Source: Rubrobacter aplysinae (lineage in GTDB: Bacteria > Actinomycetota > Rubrobacteria > Rubrobacterales > Rubrobacteraceae). From it: a DNA stretch of 64,000 bases. Below are positions 8,016 through 16,928 of this stretch, piece after piece (the stretch's first letter is position 1; each line of letters opens with the position of its first letter). A program made the translations under genes and the position numbers. The DNA lies in assembly GCF_001029505.1 (NCBI RefSeq), contig NZ_LEKH01000009.1:62001-126000 (forward strand), written 5' to 3'. The notes under the pieces are model-generated. The model did no database searches and was not told where the DNA came from. It worked only from the letters and a program-made list of their open reading frames with translations.

Positions 8016-9143
8016 TTGGCCAGGGTCATAGGCATACCGTCGGAGGTAAAGGACAGCGAGCGGCGGGTCGGGCTGCAGCCCGACGGGGCCGCGGAGCTAG
8101 TCCATCAGGGCCACGAGGTACTGGTCCAGGAAGGCGCCGGGGTGGGGGCGGGCTTCTCCGACTCCGAGTACGAAAAAGCCGGGGCCAAGCTAGTCTCCAC
8201 CCCCGGAGAGGTCTTCGAGGCGGCGGGCCTCATAGTAAAGGTCAAAGAGCCCGTACCTTCCGAGTACGACCTCTTCAAGGAGGGCCAGGAGCTCTTCACC
8301 TACCTGCATCTGGCCGCGGACAAGGGCCTCACCGAGTTTCTAATGCAGCGAAAGATAGCCTCAATAGCCTACGAGACTGTAGAGCTAGATGACGGCTCCC
8401 TGCCGCTACTCACCCCGATGAGCGAGGTCGCCGGGAGAATGGCCACCCAGGCCGCGGCCCACTCTTTGGAGAACACCTCCGGAGGCGCGGGGCTCCTGCT
8501 CGGAGGGGTGCCCGGCACCCCGGCGGCAAGGGTCACGATCATAGGCGGGGGCGTATCTGGTACGGAGGCGGCGAAGATAGCCGTGGGTATGCGGGCCGTG
8601 GTGAGGGTAATGGACATAAACCCAAAGAGGCTCGCCTACCTCTCTGACATCTTCGAGGGCAGGGTGGACCTCGTAACCCCGAACAGGGCCAGGACCGCCG
8701 CCTACGTCGCCGAGAGTGACGTGGTAATAGGAGCCGTGCTGGTAGCCGGAGCCAAGGCCCCTAAGCTGGTATCCAGAGAGATGGTCGCCTCGATGAGGCC
8801 CGGAAGTGTGGTGGCCGACATCGCAATAGATCAGGGCGGGTGCATAGAGACCTCCCGCCCGACCACACACTCAGAGCCGACCTACATAGAGGAAGGCGTG
8901 GTCCACTACTGCGTGGCGAACATCCCGGGAGCGGTGGCGAGGACCTCCACGCTGGCGCTAACCAGCGCGACCTTGCCGTATCTGGCCAGGGTGGCGGAGA
9001 GTGGCATAGAGGGAGCGGCGGCGGCAGACCCGGTGCTCGCAAAGGGGCTCTCCACTCTTGGAGGCGAGCTGGTCTCGGAGCCCGTGGCCGAGGCCCACGG
9101 CCTGGAGTATAGTCGGTACGAGGCTAACGAGGTCAGCGGGTAG
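8016..9143 (+). CDS. ald: Alanine dehydrogenase
   Basis: A 375-aa enzyme catalysing L-alanine + NAD+ + H2O to pyruvate + NH4+ + NADH. Catalytic and substrate residues match the family: Lys75 (LIVKVKEP), His98 (FTYLHLA) and Asp272 (DIAIDQGG). The NAD-binding motif is IIGGGVSG near 175-182. TTG is the start, behind GATAGGAGGAGAG; the N-terminus MARVIGIPSEVKDSERRVG aligns with the family. The next gene is a class III aminotransferase. In taurine or beta-alanine pathways such a pair lets Ald regenerate pyruvate, the amino acceptor, from the alanine formed. Confidence 0.96.
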   Translation: MARVIGIPSEVKDSERRVGLQPDGAAELVHQGHEVLVQEGAGVGAGFSDSEYEKAGAKLVSTPGEVFEAAGLIVKVKEPVPSEYDLFKEGQELFTYLHLAADKGLTEFLMQRKIASIAYETVELDDGSLPLLTPMSEVAGRMATQAAAHSLENTSGGAGLLLGGVPGTPAARVTIIGGGVSGTEAAKIAVGMRAVVRVMDINPKRLAYLSDIFEGRVDLVTPNRARTAAYVAESDVVIGAVLVAGAKAPKLVSREMVASMRPGSVVADIAIDQGGCIETSRPTTHSEPTYIEEGVVHYCVANIPGAVARTSTLALTSATLPYLARVAESGIEGAAAADPVLAKGLSTLGGELVSEPVAEAHGLEYSRYEANEVSG

Positions 9144-9198
9144 CTTACCTAGAATCATCTAAAGTCACCCGGATGCACCTAAAATCACCTGATCCCGC

Positions 9199-9229
9199 TT
9201 GAACGGAACTTGAACGGAACTTGAACGGA
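9199..9229. repeat. Tandem repeat, 11-bp unit
   Basis: TTGAACGGAAC is repeated head to tail twice and a third time for 9 bases. The third copy runs into the AGGAGG ribosome site of the aminotransferase gene. Confidence 0.85.
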
Positions 9230-9244
9230 GGTAGGAGGATTCAG

Positions 9245-10705
9245 ATGGATACTCGGCAGACCGAAGAGGCCACCACCCAGGAGCACGGCCAGCATAACAA
9301 CCAGCACAACCAACACAATCAGGAGTTGGCGGAGAAGGACCGGCGGTACGTGTGGCACGCGATGGCCCGCCACACCGAAGATGGTCCCCCGGCCCCGATG
9401 ATGGTAGAGAGCGGACAGGGCGCCTGGGTCACCGACACGGCGGGAAACCGCTATCTGGACGGCATGAGCGGGCTGTGGTGCGTGAACGCCGGCTACGGCA
9501 GGGAAGAGCTCGCAAAGGCAGCCTACGATCAGCTCGTGAAGCTGCCGTACTACCCGCTCACCGGCTCGCACGAGCCGGCGGTAGAGCTCGGAGAGAAGCT
9601 GAACCGGTGGCTGGACCCTTCAGGGCAGTCTGAATACGTAATCTTCTACTCGAATTCGGGCTCCGAGGCAAACGAGACGGCGTTCAAGATAGCCCGTCAG
9701 TACCACGAGCAGAACGGACAGACGGACCGCTGGAAGTTCGTCTCTCGGTACCGGGCCTACCACGGCAACGGCTTCGGCTCTCTGGCGGCCACCGGCCAGG
9801 CCCAGCGCAAGTACCGCTACGAGCCCCTGGCGCCGGGATTCTTGCACGTACAGCCACCGGACACCTACCGCTGCGAGTACTGTGGTGGCCGGGCGGCGGG
9901 TAACGAGTGCGGTAAGGATTGCGCCGTGAGGTACGCCCGCCAGATCGAGCGCGTGATCCTCTACGAGCTGCCAGAGACCGTCGCGGCCGTGATCATGGAG
10001 CCGATCATCACCGGCGGCGGCGTCATAACCCCGCCGCAAGACTACATGGCCGAGGTAAGGCGCATCTGCGACGAGACCGGGGTGCTACTCATCTCGGACG
10101 AGGTCATCTGCGGCTTCGGCCGAACCGGCGAGAACTTCGGCTTCCAGAACTATCTAGGTTCAGGCAACAAAGAAAACGCCCCGGACATCGTGACGATGGC
10201 CAAGGGCATCACGAGCGGCTACCTCCCACTGTCGGCCACGGCGGTAAAGCGTGAGATCTACGAGGCTTTCGCCGGAACCGGCCTCTACGACAACCTCCGC
10301 CACGTAAACACCTTCGGCGGCAACCCGGCGGCCTGCGCGCTGGCCGTAAAGAACCTCGAGGTAATGGAAAAAGAAGAGCTGCCAAAACGTTCAAAGGAGA
10401 TGGGCGAGAAGCTCTACGAAGAGCTAGAGGAGATAAAGGACCATCCAAACGTAGGTGACCTCCGCCACCGGGGACTCCTGTTCGGCATAGAGATGGTAGA
10501 GGACAAACAGAGCGGAGCCCCCTCCCAGGAGAAGACCGCCGCCTTGCTAGCGGCCTGCAAAAAGCGCGGGCTCATAGCCGGCAAGAACGGAGACACCGTG
10601 GCCGGCTACAACAACATCGTCGCCCTCTCACCGCCGCTGTCTTTGACCGGCGAAGACCTGGAGTTTATCTCCGGCACGCTCAAGGAGACGGTCGCGGACT
10701 TATAG
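9245..10705 (+). CDS. Class III (omega) aminotransferase
   Basis: A 486-aa PLP enzyme. The PLP-lysine is Lys320 in TMAKGITSGYLPLSA; Asp285 in LLISDEV holds the pyridine nitrogen. ATG at 9245 is chosen over the in-frame TTG at 9221 because AGGAGG lies 6 bp upstream of it. The N-terminus is rich in His/Asn/Gln (residues 16-26). A four-Cys group (Cys210, 213, 222, 226; RCEYCGG to CGKDC) could bind metal. Between alanine dehydrogenase and a semialdehyde dehydrogenase, it probably transfers an omega-amino group (beta-alanine, GABA, taurine or similar) to pyruvate. The substrate is not determinable. Confidence 0.88.
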   Translation: MDTRQTEEATTQEHGQHNNQHNQHNQELAEKDRRYVWHAMARHTEDGPPAPMMVESGQGAWVTDTAGNRYLDGMSGLWCVNAGYGREELAKAAYDQLVKLPYYPLTGSHEPAVELGEKLNRWLDPSGQSEYVIFYSNSGSEANETAFKIARQYHEQNGQTDRWKFVSRYRAYHGNGFGSLAATGQAQRKYRYEPLAPGFLHVQPPDTYRCEYCGGRAAGNECGKDCAVRYARQIERVILYELPETVAAVIMEPIITGGGVITPPQDYMAEVRRICDETGVLLISDEVICGFGRTGENFGFQNYLGSGNKENAPDIVTMAKGITSGYLPLSATAVKREIYEAFAGTGLYDNLRHVNTFGGNPAACALAVKNLEVMEKEELPKRSKEMGEKLYEELEEIKDHPNVGDLRHRGLLFGIEMVEDKQSGAPSQEKTAALLAACKKRGLIAGKNGDTVAGYNNIVALSPPLSLTGEDLEFISGTLKETVADL

Positions 10706-10756
10706 GCTTCTCGTGTTTTTGAACAGGTAAGACGCGCCGGGTCCGGAGGGTGGGCG

Positions 10757-10825
10757 GGATCAGCGGGCTCGAGAGTGGGCCCCGGAGCCGGGACCGGGAC
10801 GGCCGCACCCCGGCCCCGCTGATCC
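10757..10825. other. Long inverted repeat before the semialdehyde dehydrogenase gene
   Basis: GGATCAGCGGG (10757-10767) is exactly complementary to CCCGCTGATCC (10815-10825). The 47-nt interval is itself very GC-rich and self-complementary in parts. It may be an intercistronic stem affecting expression of the 10848 gene, or a terminator/attenuator; no T-run follows. Confidence 0.45.
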
Positions 10826-10847
10826 GCCAGATAAGCGAGAGGAGACG

Positions 10848-12305
10848 ATGATACAAACCGCAGAGAAGCTGTTCGTGGGCGGCGAGTGGCATGGGGCGCG
10901 CTCCGGGCGGACCTTCGAGGTCGCCAACCCTGCAAACGGGGAGACCATAGCCACCCTGCCCGATGCGGACCGGGAGGACATGCAGCGCGCCATAGACGCC
11001 GCGGCCGCCGTACAGGCAGAGTGGTCGGAGCGACCGGCGCAAGACCGGGCCGCCATCCTCGAGCGCGCCGCGGCCCTGATGCACGAGCGCAAGGAGCACC
11101 TCGCAAGGACGATGACCCTGGAGCAGGGCAAGCCCATAGCGGAATCCCGGGGCGAGATCGTCTACGCCGCCTCCTTCCTGGAGTGGTTCGCGGGAGAGGC
11201 GCGTAGGGTCTACGGAGATACCATCCCCGCCTCCTCTTCCGGCAAGCGCATACTCGTCATAAAGCGTCCCGTGGGGGTGAGTGCTGCGATAACGCCCTGG
11301 AACTTCCCGGCGGCGATGATCACGCGCAAGCTCGCTCCGGCGATAGCCGCCGGCTGCACGATGGTCATAAAGCCCTCCGAGCTCACCCCGCTCTCCGCCC
11401 TGGAGCTGGCGAAGATCTTCGAGGAGGCCGGGCTACCCAAAGGCGTGCTCTCGGTGGCTACCGGCCTCGACGCCGCCGCCGTCACGAGCGCCATCATGGA
11501 GGAGTGGCGGGTGCGCAAGCTCTCCTTTACCGGCTCCACCCCGACCGGGAAACTTCTCATGAAGCAGGCCGCGGACACCATGAAGCGTCTCTCCCTGGAG
11601 CTCGGCGGACACGCCCCGTTCATAGTCTTCGACGATGCCGACCTCGAATCCGCCGTGCAGGGTGCCATAGCCTCCAAGATGCGCAATGCCGGCCAGACCT
11701 GTGTGTGCGCCAACCGCATCTACGTCCAGAGCGGTATCGTGGAAGAGTTCACCTGCAGGCTCACCGAGGAGATGGCCGCGATGAAGGTCGGCAACGGCCT
11801 CGAAGAAGGCGTCGGCGTTGGGCCCCTGATCGGTCCCGGAGCGGTAGAGAAGGTCGAGCGTCACGTCGCCGACGCCAAGGAGAAGGGCGCCCGGGTAATA
11901 CTGGGAGGCGAGCGGGCCGAGGTGGGTGGCGGCGGATACTTCTACGAGCCGACCGTGATCACGGGCGTGACGGACGACATGCTCGTCTCAGACGAAGAGA
12001 CCTTTGGCCCTGTGGCGGCGCTGATGAGCTTTGACACCGAAGAGGAGGTCATCGGCCGCGCAAACGACACGCGGTACGGCCTCTCGGGCTACTACTACAC
12101 CCGTGATGTGGGCCGCGTGATGCGCCTCGCAGAAAGCCTGGAGTACGGCATCCTCGGGGCCAACGACGGCATGCCCTCCGTCGCCCAGGCCCCGTTTGGC
12201 GGAATAAAGGAGTCCGGCTTCGGACGTGAGGGCGGCAGCCAGGGCATAGAGGAGTACCTGGACATAAAGTACGTCTCTATGGGCGGCATCGAGAGTAGTA
12301 GCTAA
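10848..12305 (+). CDS. NAD(P)-dependent succinate-semialdehyde-type dehydrogenase
   Basis: A 485-aa aldehyde dehydrogenase that oxidises an aldehyde to the acid. The oxyanion Asn152 (PWNF), the cofactor Lys175 (VIKPSE), the base Glu251 (LELGGHAPF) and nucleophile Cys285 (NAGQTCVCANR, with a second Cys at 287 as in GabD-type enzymes) are all present. ATG follows AGAGGAGACG. It probably oxidises the semialdehyde made by the upstream aminotransferase. Its stop overlaps the next start (TAATG), giving tight coupling to the FAD/Fe-S oxidoreductase. Succinic semialdehyde is the best guess; malonic semialdehyde is less likely because a CoA-acylating family would be expected. Confidence 0.9.
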   Translation: MIQTAEKLFVGGEWHGARSGRTFEVANPANGETIATLPDADREDMQRAIDAAAAVQAEWSERPAQDRAAILERAAALMHERKEHLARTMTLEQGKPIAESRGEIVYAASFLEWFAGEARRVYGDTIPASSSGKRILVIKRPVGVSAAITPWNFPAAMITRKLAPAIAAGCTMVIKPSELTPLSALELAKIFEEAGLPKGVLSVATGLDAAAVTSAIMEEWRVRKLSFTGSTPTGKLLMKQAADTMKRLSLELGGHAPFIVFDDADLESAVQGAIASKMRNAGQTCVCANRIYVQSGIVEEFTCRLTEEMAAMKVGNGLEEGVGVGPLIGPGAVEKVERHVADAKEKGARVILGGERAEVGGGGYFYEPTVITGVTDDMLVSDEETFGPVAALMSFDTEEEVIGRANDTRYGLSGYYYTRDVGRVMRLAESLEYGILGANDGMPSVAQAPFGGIKESGFGREGGSQGIEEYLDIKYVSMGGIESSS

Positions 12306-15223
12306 TGACGAGCTCCGTAAACTCCGTGGTGCACGACGACCTCCAGGGCGACCTCCAGGACTTGCAAGGCCGCCTGCACGCCGCACTCGACGGCAGGCTG
12401 GACGGCGGCCTGTACACGGACGATGCCTCGCGCTCTTTGTGGTCCACGGACGCCTCTATCTACCTCCGCCGGCCCGAGGGGGTGGTCGTGGCCCGCTCGG
12501 AGGAGGACGTGCGGCTGGCGCTCGCGGCTGCTAGAGAGCTCGGGCTCGCCATCACGCCCCGGGGCACCGGCACCTCCCTGGCCGGGCAGGCGACGGCTCC
12601 GGGTCTGGCCCTGGACGTGTCGGGGATGTGCGACATCCTTGAGGTGGACGTCGAGAACCGGCGCTGCGTCGTGGAGCCCGGCGTCATACAGGGCGAGCTC
12701 AACGCCCGGGTGGCGTCCGACGGGCTCGTGTTCGGGGCGGACACCTCTACCTCGGACGTCGCGACCCTGGGGGGCATGGTCGGCAACGACTCCGCTGGGA
12801 TGCGCTCGGTGGTCTACGGCACGACCGCGGACCAGATCCTCTCCCTGCGCTGCATCCTGGCGAACGGCGAGACGGCCGAGCTCCGGCCTATGGCCCGCGA
12901 GGAGGCCGAACGCAGAGCCCGGGAGAACGAGGACGCCGAAGCGGTCCTGCTCCGGGGCGCCCTGGAGATAGGAGAGCGCCACCACGAAGAGATTCGGCGC
13001 CGGTTCCCCGAGATGATCCGGCGCGTCTCCGGCTACGGCCTCGACGCCCTGGTAGAGGAAGATACCGTGGATCTCACGCGGCTCGTGTGCGGGTCTGAGG
13101 GCACCCTGGCCCTCGTTACCCGGGCCGAGCTCAGGCTGCACCCGCTGCCGGCGCATAGAGCCCTCGCCTCCTTCCAGTTCGACTCTCTGGCCCTCTCCGC
13201 CCGCGCAACCGTCGAGCTGTTAGAGGAAGAACCTTCGGCCATAGAGCTCCTGGACGAGGTGGCGATACGCGCCGCCCGCGAGGCCCCGGCCTACCGCGAG
13301 TCCACGAGCTTCGTCCGCGGCGAGCCTCGGGCGCTGCTCCTGGTGGAGTGGAGCGGAGACAAGAGGGATCTCGACCGGCGCTTCGAGGGCCTGGAGGAGC
13401 TCGGCAACCGCGTCGGGGCGACCGAGGTCGTGCCCCTCAGAGGCTCCGCCGAGATGGCCCAGACGGTCAAGCTGCGCAAGTCCACCCTGCCTCTCTTGCT
13501 CGGCACCAACAACAAGGAGAAGCCGGTCGCCTTCGTCGAGGACGCCGCCGTGCCGCCCGACAGGCTTGAGGAGTTCATTACCCGCTTCGAGGAGATAGTC
13601 CACCGTAACGGCACCTGGGCCTGCTTCTACGGCCACGCGAGCGTGGGCACCCTGCACGTCAGGCCCGCGCTGGATACCCGCGAGCCCGAGGGCGTCGCGA
13701 GGATGCGACGTATCGGGGAGGAGGTAGCCGCTCTAGTGCGGGAGCTTGGGGGTTCGATCTCCGGCGAGCACGGCGACGGCCTCTCGCGCTCGGAGTTTCT
13801 CACCATGCTCTACGGCGAGGAGATCGTCACGGCTTTCGGGGAGGTAAAGCGGCTCTTCGATCTCGGTGGCGTGCTGAACCCGGGCGTGATCGTGGACGTT
13901 CCTCCGGTCGCTAGACTCCAGAAGATGGACGAGAACCTGCGCATCGGGCCCGGGCACAAACGGCTGCCACTAAAGACCGGCCTGGACTTCTCCGCCCAGG
14001 GCGGCTTCCATCACGCCGTGGAGCTGTGTAACGGGTCCGGCTTCTGCCGCAAGAAGAGTGGCGGCACCATGTGCCCCTCCTACATGGCCACCCTTCAAGA
14101 GGAGGACACGACCCGCGCCCGGGCAAACATGCTCCGCTCCGTCCTCGACGGCACCTTGCCCCCCGAGGAGCTCACCGGGGACAGGATGAAGGAGGTGATG
14201 GACCTCTGCGTGGGCTGCAAGGCATGCAAGAGCGAGTGCCCCTCGCAGGTAGACGTCGCCTCGATGAAGACCGAGGTTCTGTACCAGACCGGCAAAGAGC
14301 ACGGTTTCAGCCTCCGCCAGAAAGGCGCCGGTCACGTCCGACGCAGCCTGGCCCTGGCCTCGAAGACGCCACGCCTGTACAACGCCCTCGCCTCCACCGG
14401 CCTCGCCCGCCGCGCCGCCTCACTCGCCGGCATAGACTCCCGGCGCAACCTGCCCAAAGTCACGGAGAAGGTGTTCTCAAGGCGCTTCCCACGGCTTCCC
14501 CAGGGAGCCGGCGCCGAGGTCGCGCTGTTCAACGATACCTGGAACGAGTACCAGAGACCCGAGATCGGGGAAGGGGCCGTGCGGGTGCTCGCCGCCGCCG
14601 GTGCACGGGTCAGCCTGCCCGAGGTGGTCTGCTGCGGACGCCCGATGCTTTCGGAGGGTCTTATAGACGAGGCCCGTAAAAACGCCCGACGCAACCTGGG
14701 TCTCCTTACGCCGCTCATAGACGCCGGCACCCCGCTGGTGGGGCTGGAGCCGAGCTGTATCCTGACCATGCGCGACGACTACGCCAAGCTCCTGCCCGGC
14801 GACGAGCGGGTGGCGAAGCTAGCCGGCCTCACCCGCCTGTTCGAGGAAGCCTTACTAGAGCTGACCGACGCCGGAGCCGCCCCGGACTTCAAGGAAGGGC
14901 CGCCGGTCCTGCTACACGGCCACTGCCACCAGAAGGCCCTGGTCGGGACCGGCCCGATGGAGCGCGCCCTGGCCCTTAGCGGGGCCGAGGTTGAGACGGT
15001 GGACTCCGGATGCTGCGGCATGGCCGGGCTCTTTGGCTACGAGAAGGGCCACTACGAGGCCTCGATGCAGATGGGCGAAAGAAAGCTCCTGCCCGCGGTG
15101 CGGGAGAGTGAGGACCGCGAGGTCGTGGCCCCGGGCACCTCCTGCCGGGAGCAGATCTCCGACGGCGCCGGACGCCGGGCCCTGCACCCGGCGGAGTACC
15201 TGGGGAACAGGCTACCCCGCTAG
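12305..15223 (+). CDS. FAD-linked oxidase / Fe-S (GlcD-GlpC type) fusion, 2-hydroxyacid dehydrogenase
   Basis: A 972-aa fusion. Residues about 40-540 are a VAO-type FAD-binding domain (PRGTGTSLAGQA and TLGGMVGNDSAG) with the FAD oxidase C-terminal domain (GEHGDGLSRSEF). Residues about 570-660 carry two Cys groups (CNGSGFC to CPS; CVGCKACKSECPSQ) for [4Fe-4S] clusters. The last 250 residues hold two CCG domains (VVCCGRP and DSGCCGMAG). This is the layout of D-lactate and D-2-hydroxyglutarate dehydrogenases, which pass electrons to quinone or a flavoprotein. Coupling to the semialdehyde dehydrogenase suggests it oxidises a hydroxyacid of the same pathway; the substrate is unproven. Confidence 0.87.
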   Translation: MTSSVNSVVHDDLQGDLQDLQGRLHAALDGRLDGGLYTDDASRSLWSTDASIYLRRPEGVVVARSEEDVRLALAAARELGLAITPRGTGTSLAGQATAPGLALDVSGMCDILEVDVENRRCVVEPGVIQGELNARVASDGLVFGADTSTSDVATLGGMVGNDSAGMRSVVYGTTADQILSLRCILANGETAELRPMAREEAERRARENEDAEAVLLRGALEIGERHHEEIRRRFPEMIRRVSGYGLDALVEEDTVDLTRLVCGSEGTLALVTRAELRLHPLPAHRALASFQFDSLALSARATVELLEEEPSAIELLDEVAIRAAREAPAYRESTSFVRGEPRALLLVEWSGDKRDLDRRFEGLEELGNRVGATEVVPLRGSAEMAQTVKLRKSTLPLLLGTNNKEKPVAFVEDAAVPPDRLEEFITRFEEIVHRNGTWACFYGHASVGTLHVRPALDTREPEGVARMRRIGEEVAALVRELGGSISGEHGDGLSRSEFLTMLYGEEIVTAFGEVKRLFDLGGVLNPGVIVDVPPVARLQKMDENLRIGPGHKRLPLKTGLDFSAQGGFHHAVELCNGSGFCRKKSGGTMCPSYMATLQEEDTTRARANMLRSVLDGTLPPEELTGDRMKEVMDLCVGCKACKSECPSQVDVASMKTEVLYQTGKEHGFSLRQKGAGHVRRSLALASKTPRLYNALASTGLARRAASLAGIDSRRNLPKVTEKVFSRRFPRLPQGAGAEVALFNDTWNEYQRPEIGEGAVRVLAAAGARVSLPEVVCCGRPMLSEGLIDEARKNARRNLGLLTPLIDAGTPLVGLEPSCILTMRDDYAKLLPGDERVAKLAGLTRLFEEALLELTDAGAAPDFKEGPPVLLHGHCHQKALVGTGPMERALALSGAEVETVDSGCCGMAGLFGYEKGHYEASMQMGERKLLPAVRESEDREVVAPGTSCREQISDGAGRRALHPAEYLGNRLPR

Positions 15224-15618
15224 GACCATAGGCCCTCAAAGGCTCCGTCGCCACCGGTCGCCGCGGACTGGGAGTTCTTCATGAAATGCCGCGCTCCGGG
15301 TTGGCGTGTACCTGCTTATATCGGGAAGCGCCGGTGATCGCCGCCGCAGGCTCCGTCCGGCGCAAGCCAGTACCTCGTAAGCCCGGCGCTCCCGGCTATC
15401 GGGGGCAGCCGCTACATGGCTTCCAAGACTCCGTCGTCCACTGCTTCCAAGACTCCGTCGTCCACTACGTGATCCCCATCCCGGTTTACCGGATCGTTTG
15501 CCGCCCGGGAGTTCTGGTCTCCCGGTTTTCTCCACCTCGTGCCGCCCTCACATACCGTTCTATGCTTATACGCAGCGATTCGCCGGGGATTCTCTTCCTC
15601 GGTGAGAGAGGGCAGGAT
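15224..15618. other. Non-coding intergenic stretch between convergent genes
   Basis: About 395 bp between the FAD/Fe-S oxidase and the hemerythrin gene. It contains a 24-bp direct repeat (15419-15466) and no credible gene or clear terminator. Confidence 0.5.
15419..15466. repeat. Perfect 24-bp tandem duplication
   Basis: The 24-bp unit beginning GCTTCCAAGACTCC at 15419 is repeated exactly from 15443 to 15466. Confidence 0.9.
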
Positions 15619-16065
15619 CTACTCACCAGCGAGCCTGTCCGCGACCTCTTTTAGCGCCTCTTCGGTAAGGGCTTCTTCTATCATCGGGAAGACTTCACGC
15701 TCCTCGAGGCGGATGTGTTTATCGAGTAGCTCACCTAGCTCCCCGAGGGTTTCGTGCTTAACGTCTTGCCGCGTGAGATCCAACTCCAGCCGCGCCGCGA
15801 GAGTACGAATATAGTGATGCTGGACGAACATGCTCACCAGCGACTCGTTGTCGAGCCTCATACCGGAGCGTGCCAGCACCGGCAAAAGCGCGTTCTCTTC
15901 CTTGACGAAGTGGGGCTCTGTCTCTTCCTTCCAGAACTCCAGGAAGGTACCCGCAACCTGCCCCGGCTGCTCTTCTCCGGACGCAGCCTTTCTCAGTCGC
16001 CGGGCCATGACCAGCCCCTGATGATGGTCGTCCGAGAACTCCCGAAGATACGGGTGACGCTTCAT
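15619..16065 (-). CDS. Hemerythrin HHE domain protein
   Basis: A 148-aa four-helix protein with the hemerythrin-like His/Glu pattern: HHQG near residues 14-17, the EPHFVKEENALLP helix, QHHYIR and DKHIRLEEREVFP. Such domains bind a di-iron centre and act in O2, NO or iron handling. It lacks the N-terminal ScdA domain of YtfE/RIC repair proteins. ATG overlaps the upstream cupin's end by 4 bp, so the two are one transcript. It is close to an Rrf2 regulator and the nitrate reductase operon and downstream of the AT-rich site at 16901, which fits a role in nitrosative stress (inference). Confidence 0.88.
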   Translation of the reverse strand: MKRHPYLREFSDDHHQGLVMARRLRKAASGEEQPGQVAGTFLEFWKEETEPHFVKEENALLPVLARSGMRLDNESLVSMFVQHHYIRTLAARLELDLTRQDVKHETLGELGELLDKHIRLEEREVFPMIEEALTEEALKEVADRLAGE

Positions 16066-16445
16066 TCCCCACCCCCGTCAGACTCGCCCGCCCGCACCTC
16101 TCGTACCCTCCTGTGTGCTTTATCTCCGAGCCTTATCGGGCCTCGGCGACGATGGATGCTCAGGTAGGCGAAATCTTCCGAGGCGCTCTGGATCTCCCTG
16201 CTCACACCCTTGGGCACAAAAACCAGCTCTCCCGCCGCAAGACCGTGCTTCTCACCGTCAATCACCACGCTCCCGAGACCGGATACCCCGACCAGGATTA
16301 CATCCACCTCTTCATTCGTGTGTTTACCGATACCTCCCGTGGAAGAAAACCGTACGAGGTTGGCGTTGAGGTCCTCACCCTCCTCCAACGTCCAGACCGT
16401 ACCCTCCCGCCTCCCGGCTGCGGCCGCGACCTCCGCTAGATCCAC
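16062..16445 (-). CDS. Cupin domain protein
   Basis: A 127-aa single cupin starting at GTG. The barrel motifs are partly visible (GIGKHTNEEVDVILVGVSGLGSVVIDG, then AAGELVFVPKGV), with one His in motif 1 followed by Glu-Glu; motif 2 ends in SIHRRRG. It could bind a metal. It is the middle gene of the minus-strand set cupin-cupin-hemerythrin. Function is unknown; small cupins paired with hemerythrins are seen near nitrate respiration genes. Confidence 0.75.
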   Translation of the reverse strand: MDLAEVAAAAGRREGTVWTLEEGEDLNANLVRFSSTGGIGKHTNEEVDVILVGVSGLGSVVIDGEKHGLAAGELVFVPKGVSREIQSASEDFAYLSIHRRRGPIRLGDKAHRRVREVRAGESDGGGE

Positions 16446-16448
16446 GCC

Positions 16449-16853
16449 TTACTCAGAGGACTCTGCCCCGGGGCTCCCCCCGGCGCCTGCCACGGTGAGC
16501 AGACACACCGCCTCCTCCAGGGCCTCTACCGTGTGCCGCACTTCGGCGTCGCATGTTAAGAGAGTCCCGGCGGCGGCCTCTGTAGTCTCCTCCGTAGTAG
16601 CGAAACGAATGCGCCCCTGCCGCACGCTCAGGCTGAAGGGGCCGGGCGCGGAATGCTCCTCAAGCCTGTCACCGGCCTTCATGACCAGGAGCACCACGTT
16701 CATCCCCTCGCCCTTGCGCAGGGTAATGGAGTTGCGCTTGCCCTCCCGCCAGGCTTCCTCCCTACGCAGCCGAGACGCCTCGGCCTCCAGGTCGAAACTT
16801 TGCAGCGGCCCGTGCAGGGGCCGCTCCGAGCCGGGATGTGGCCTACTCGACAT
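16449..16853 (-). CDS. Cupin domain protein, first gene of the hemerythrin operon
   Basis: A 134-aa protein. ATG at 16853 (MSSRPHP) is chosen because GGAGGAGAG lies just upstream on the minus strand; a longer frame to 17003 would run through the operator. The core (ITLRKGEGMNVVLLVMKAGDRLEEHSAPGPF, then GTLLTCDAEVRHTVEA) resembles a cupin barrel with one conserved His in each half. It begins the three-gene unit ending in hemerythrin, 3 bp before the second cupin. The 21-bp AT-rich element at 16901-16921 lies about 50 bp upstream and probably controls it. Confidence 0.75.
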   Translation of the reverse strand: MSSRPHPGSERPLHGPLQSFDLEAEASRLRREEAWREGKRNSITLRKGEGMNVVLLVMKAGDRLEEHSAPGPFSLSVRQGRIRFATTEETTEAAAGTLLTCDAEVRHTVEALEEAVCLLTVAGAGGSPGAESSE

Positions 16854-16900
16854 ATACTCTCCTCCTGTCGCTGCTCCGTGAATCAGGCGCGAGCCTACCA

Positions 16901-16921
16901 TTACAATAATAGTGATAGTAT
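16901..16921. promoter_or_regulatory. AT-rich 21-bp operator, site 1
   Basis: Half-sites TTACAATAA and TGATAGTAT with spacer TAG. Compared with the perfect site at 18625 each half has two mismatches. It lies between the cupin/hemerythrin genes (minus) and a possible small gene at 16929 (plus), overlapping a TAGTAT -10-like sequence. Confidence 0.55.
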
Positions 16922-16928
16922 TGGGAAT

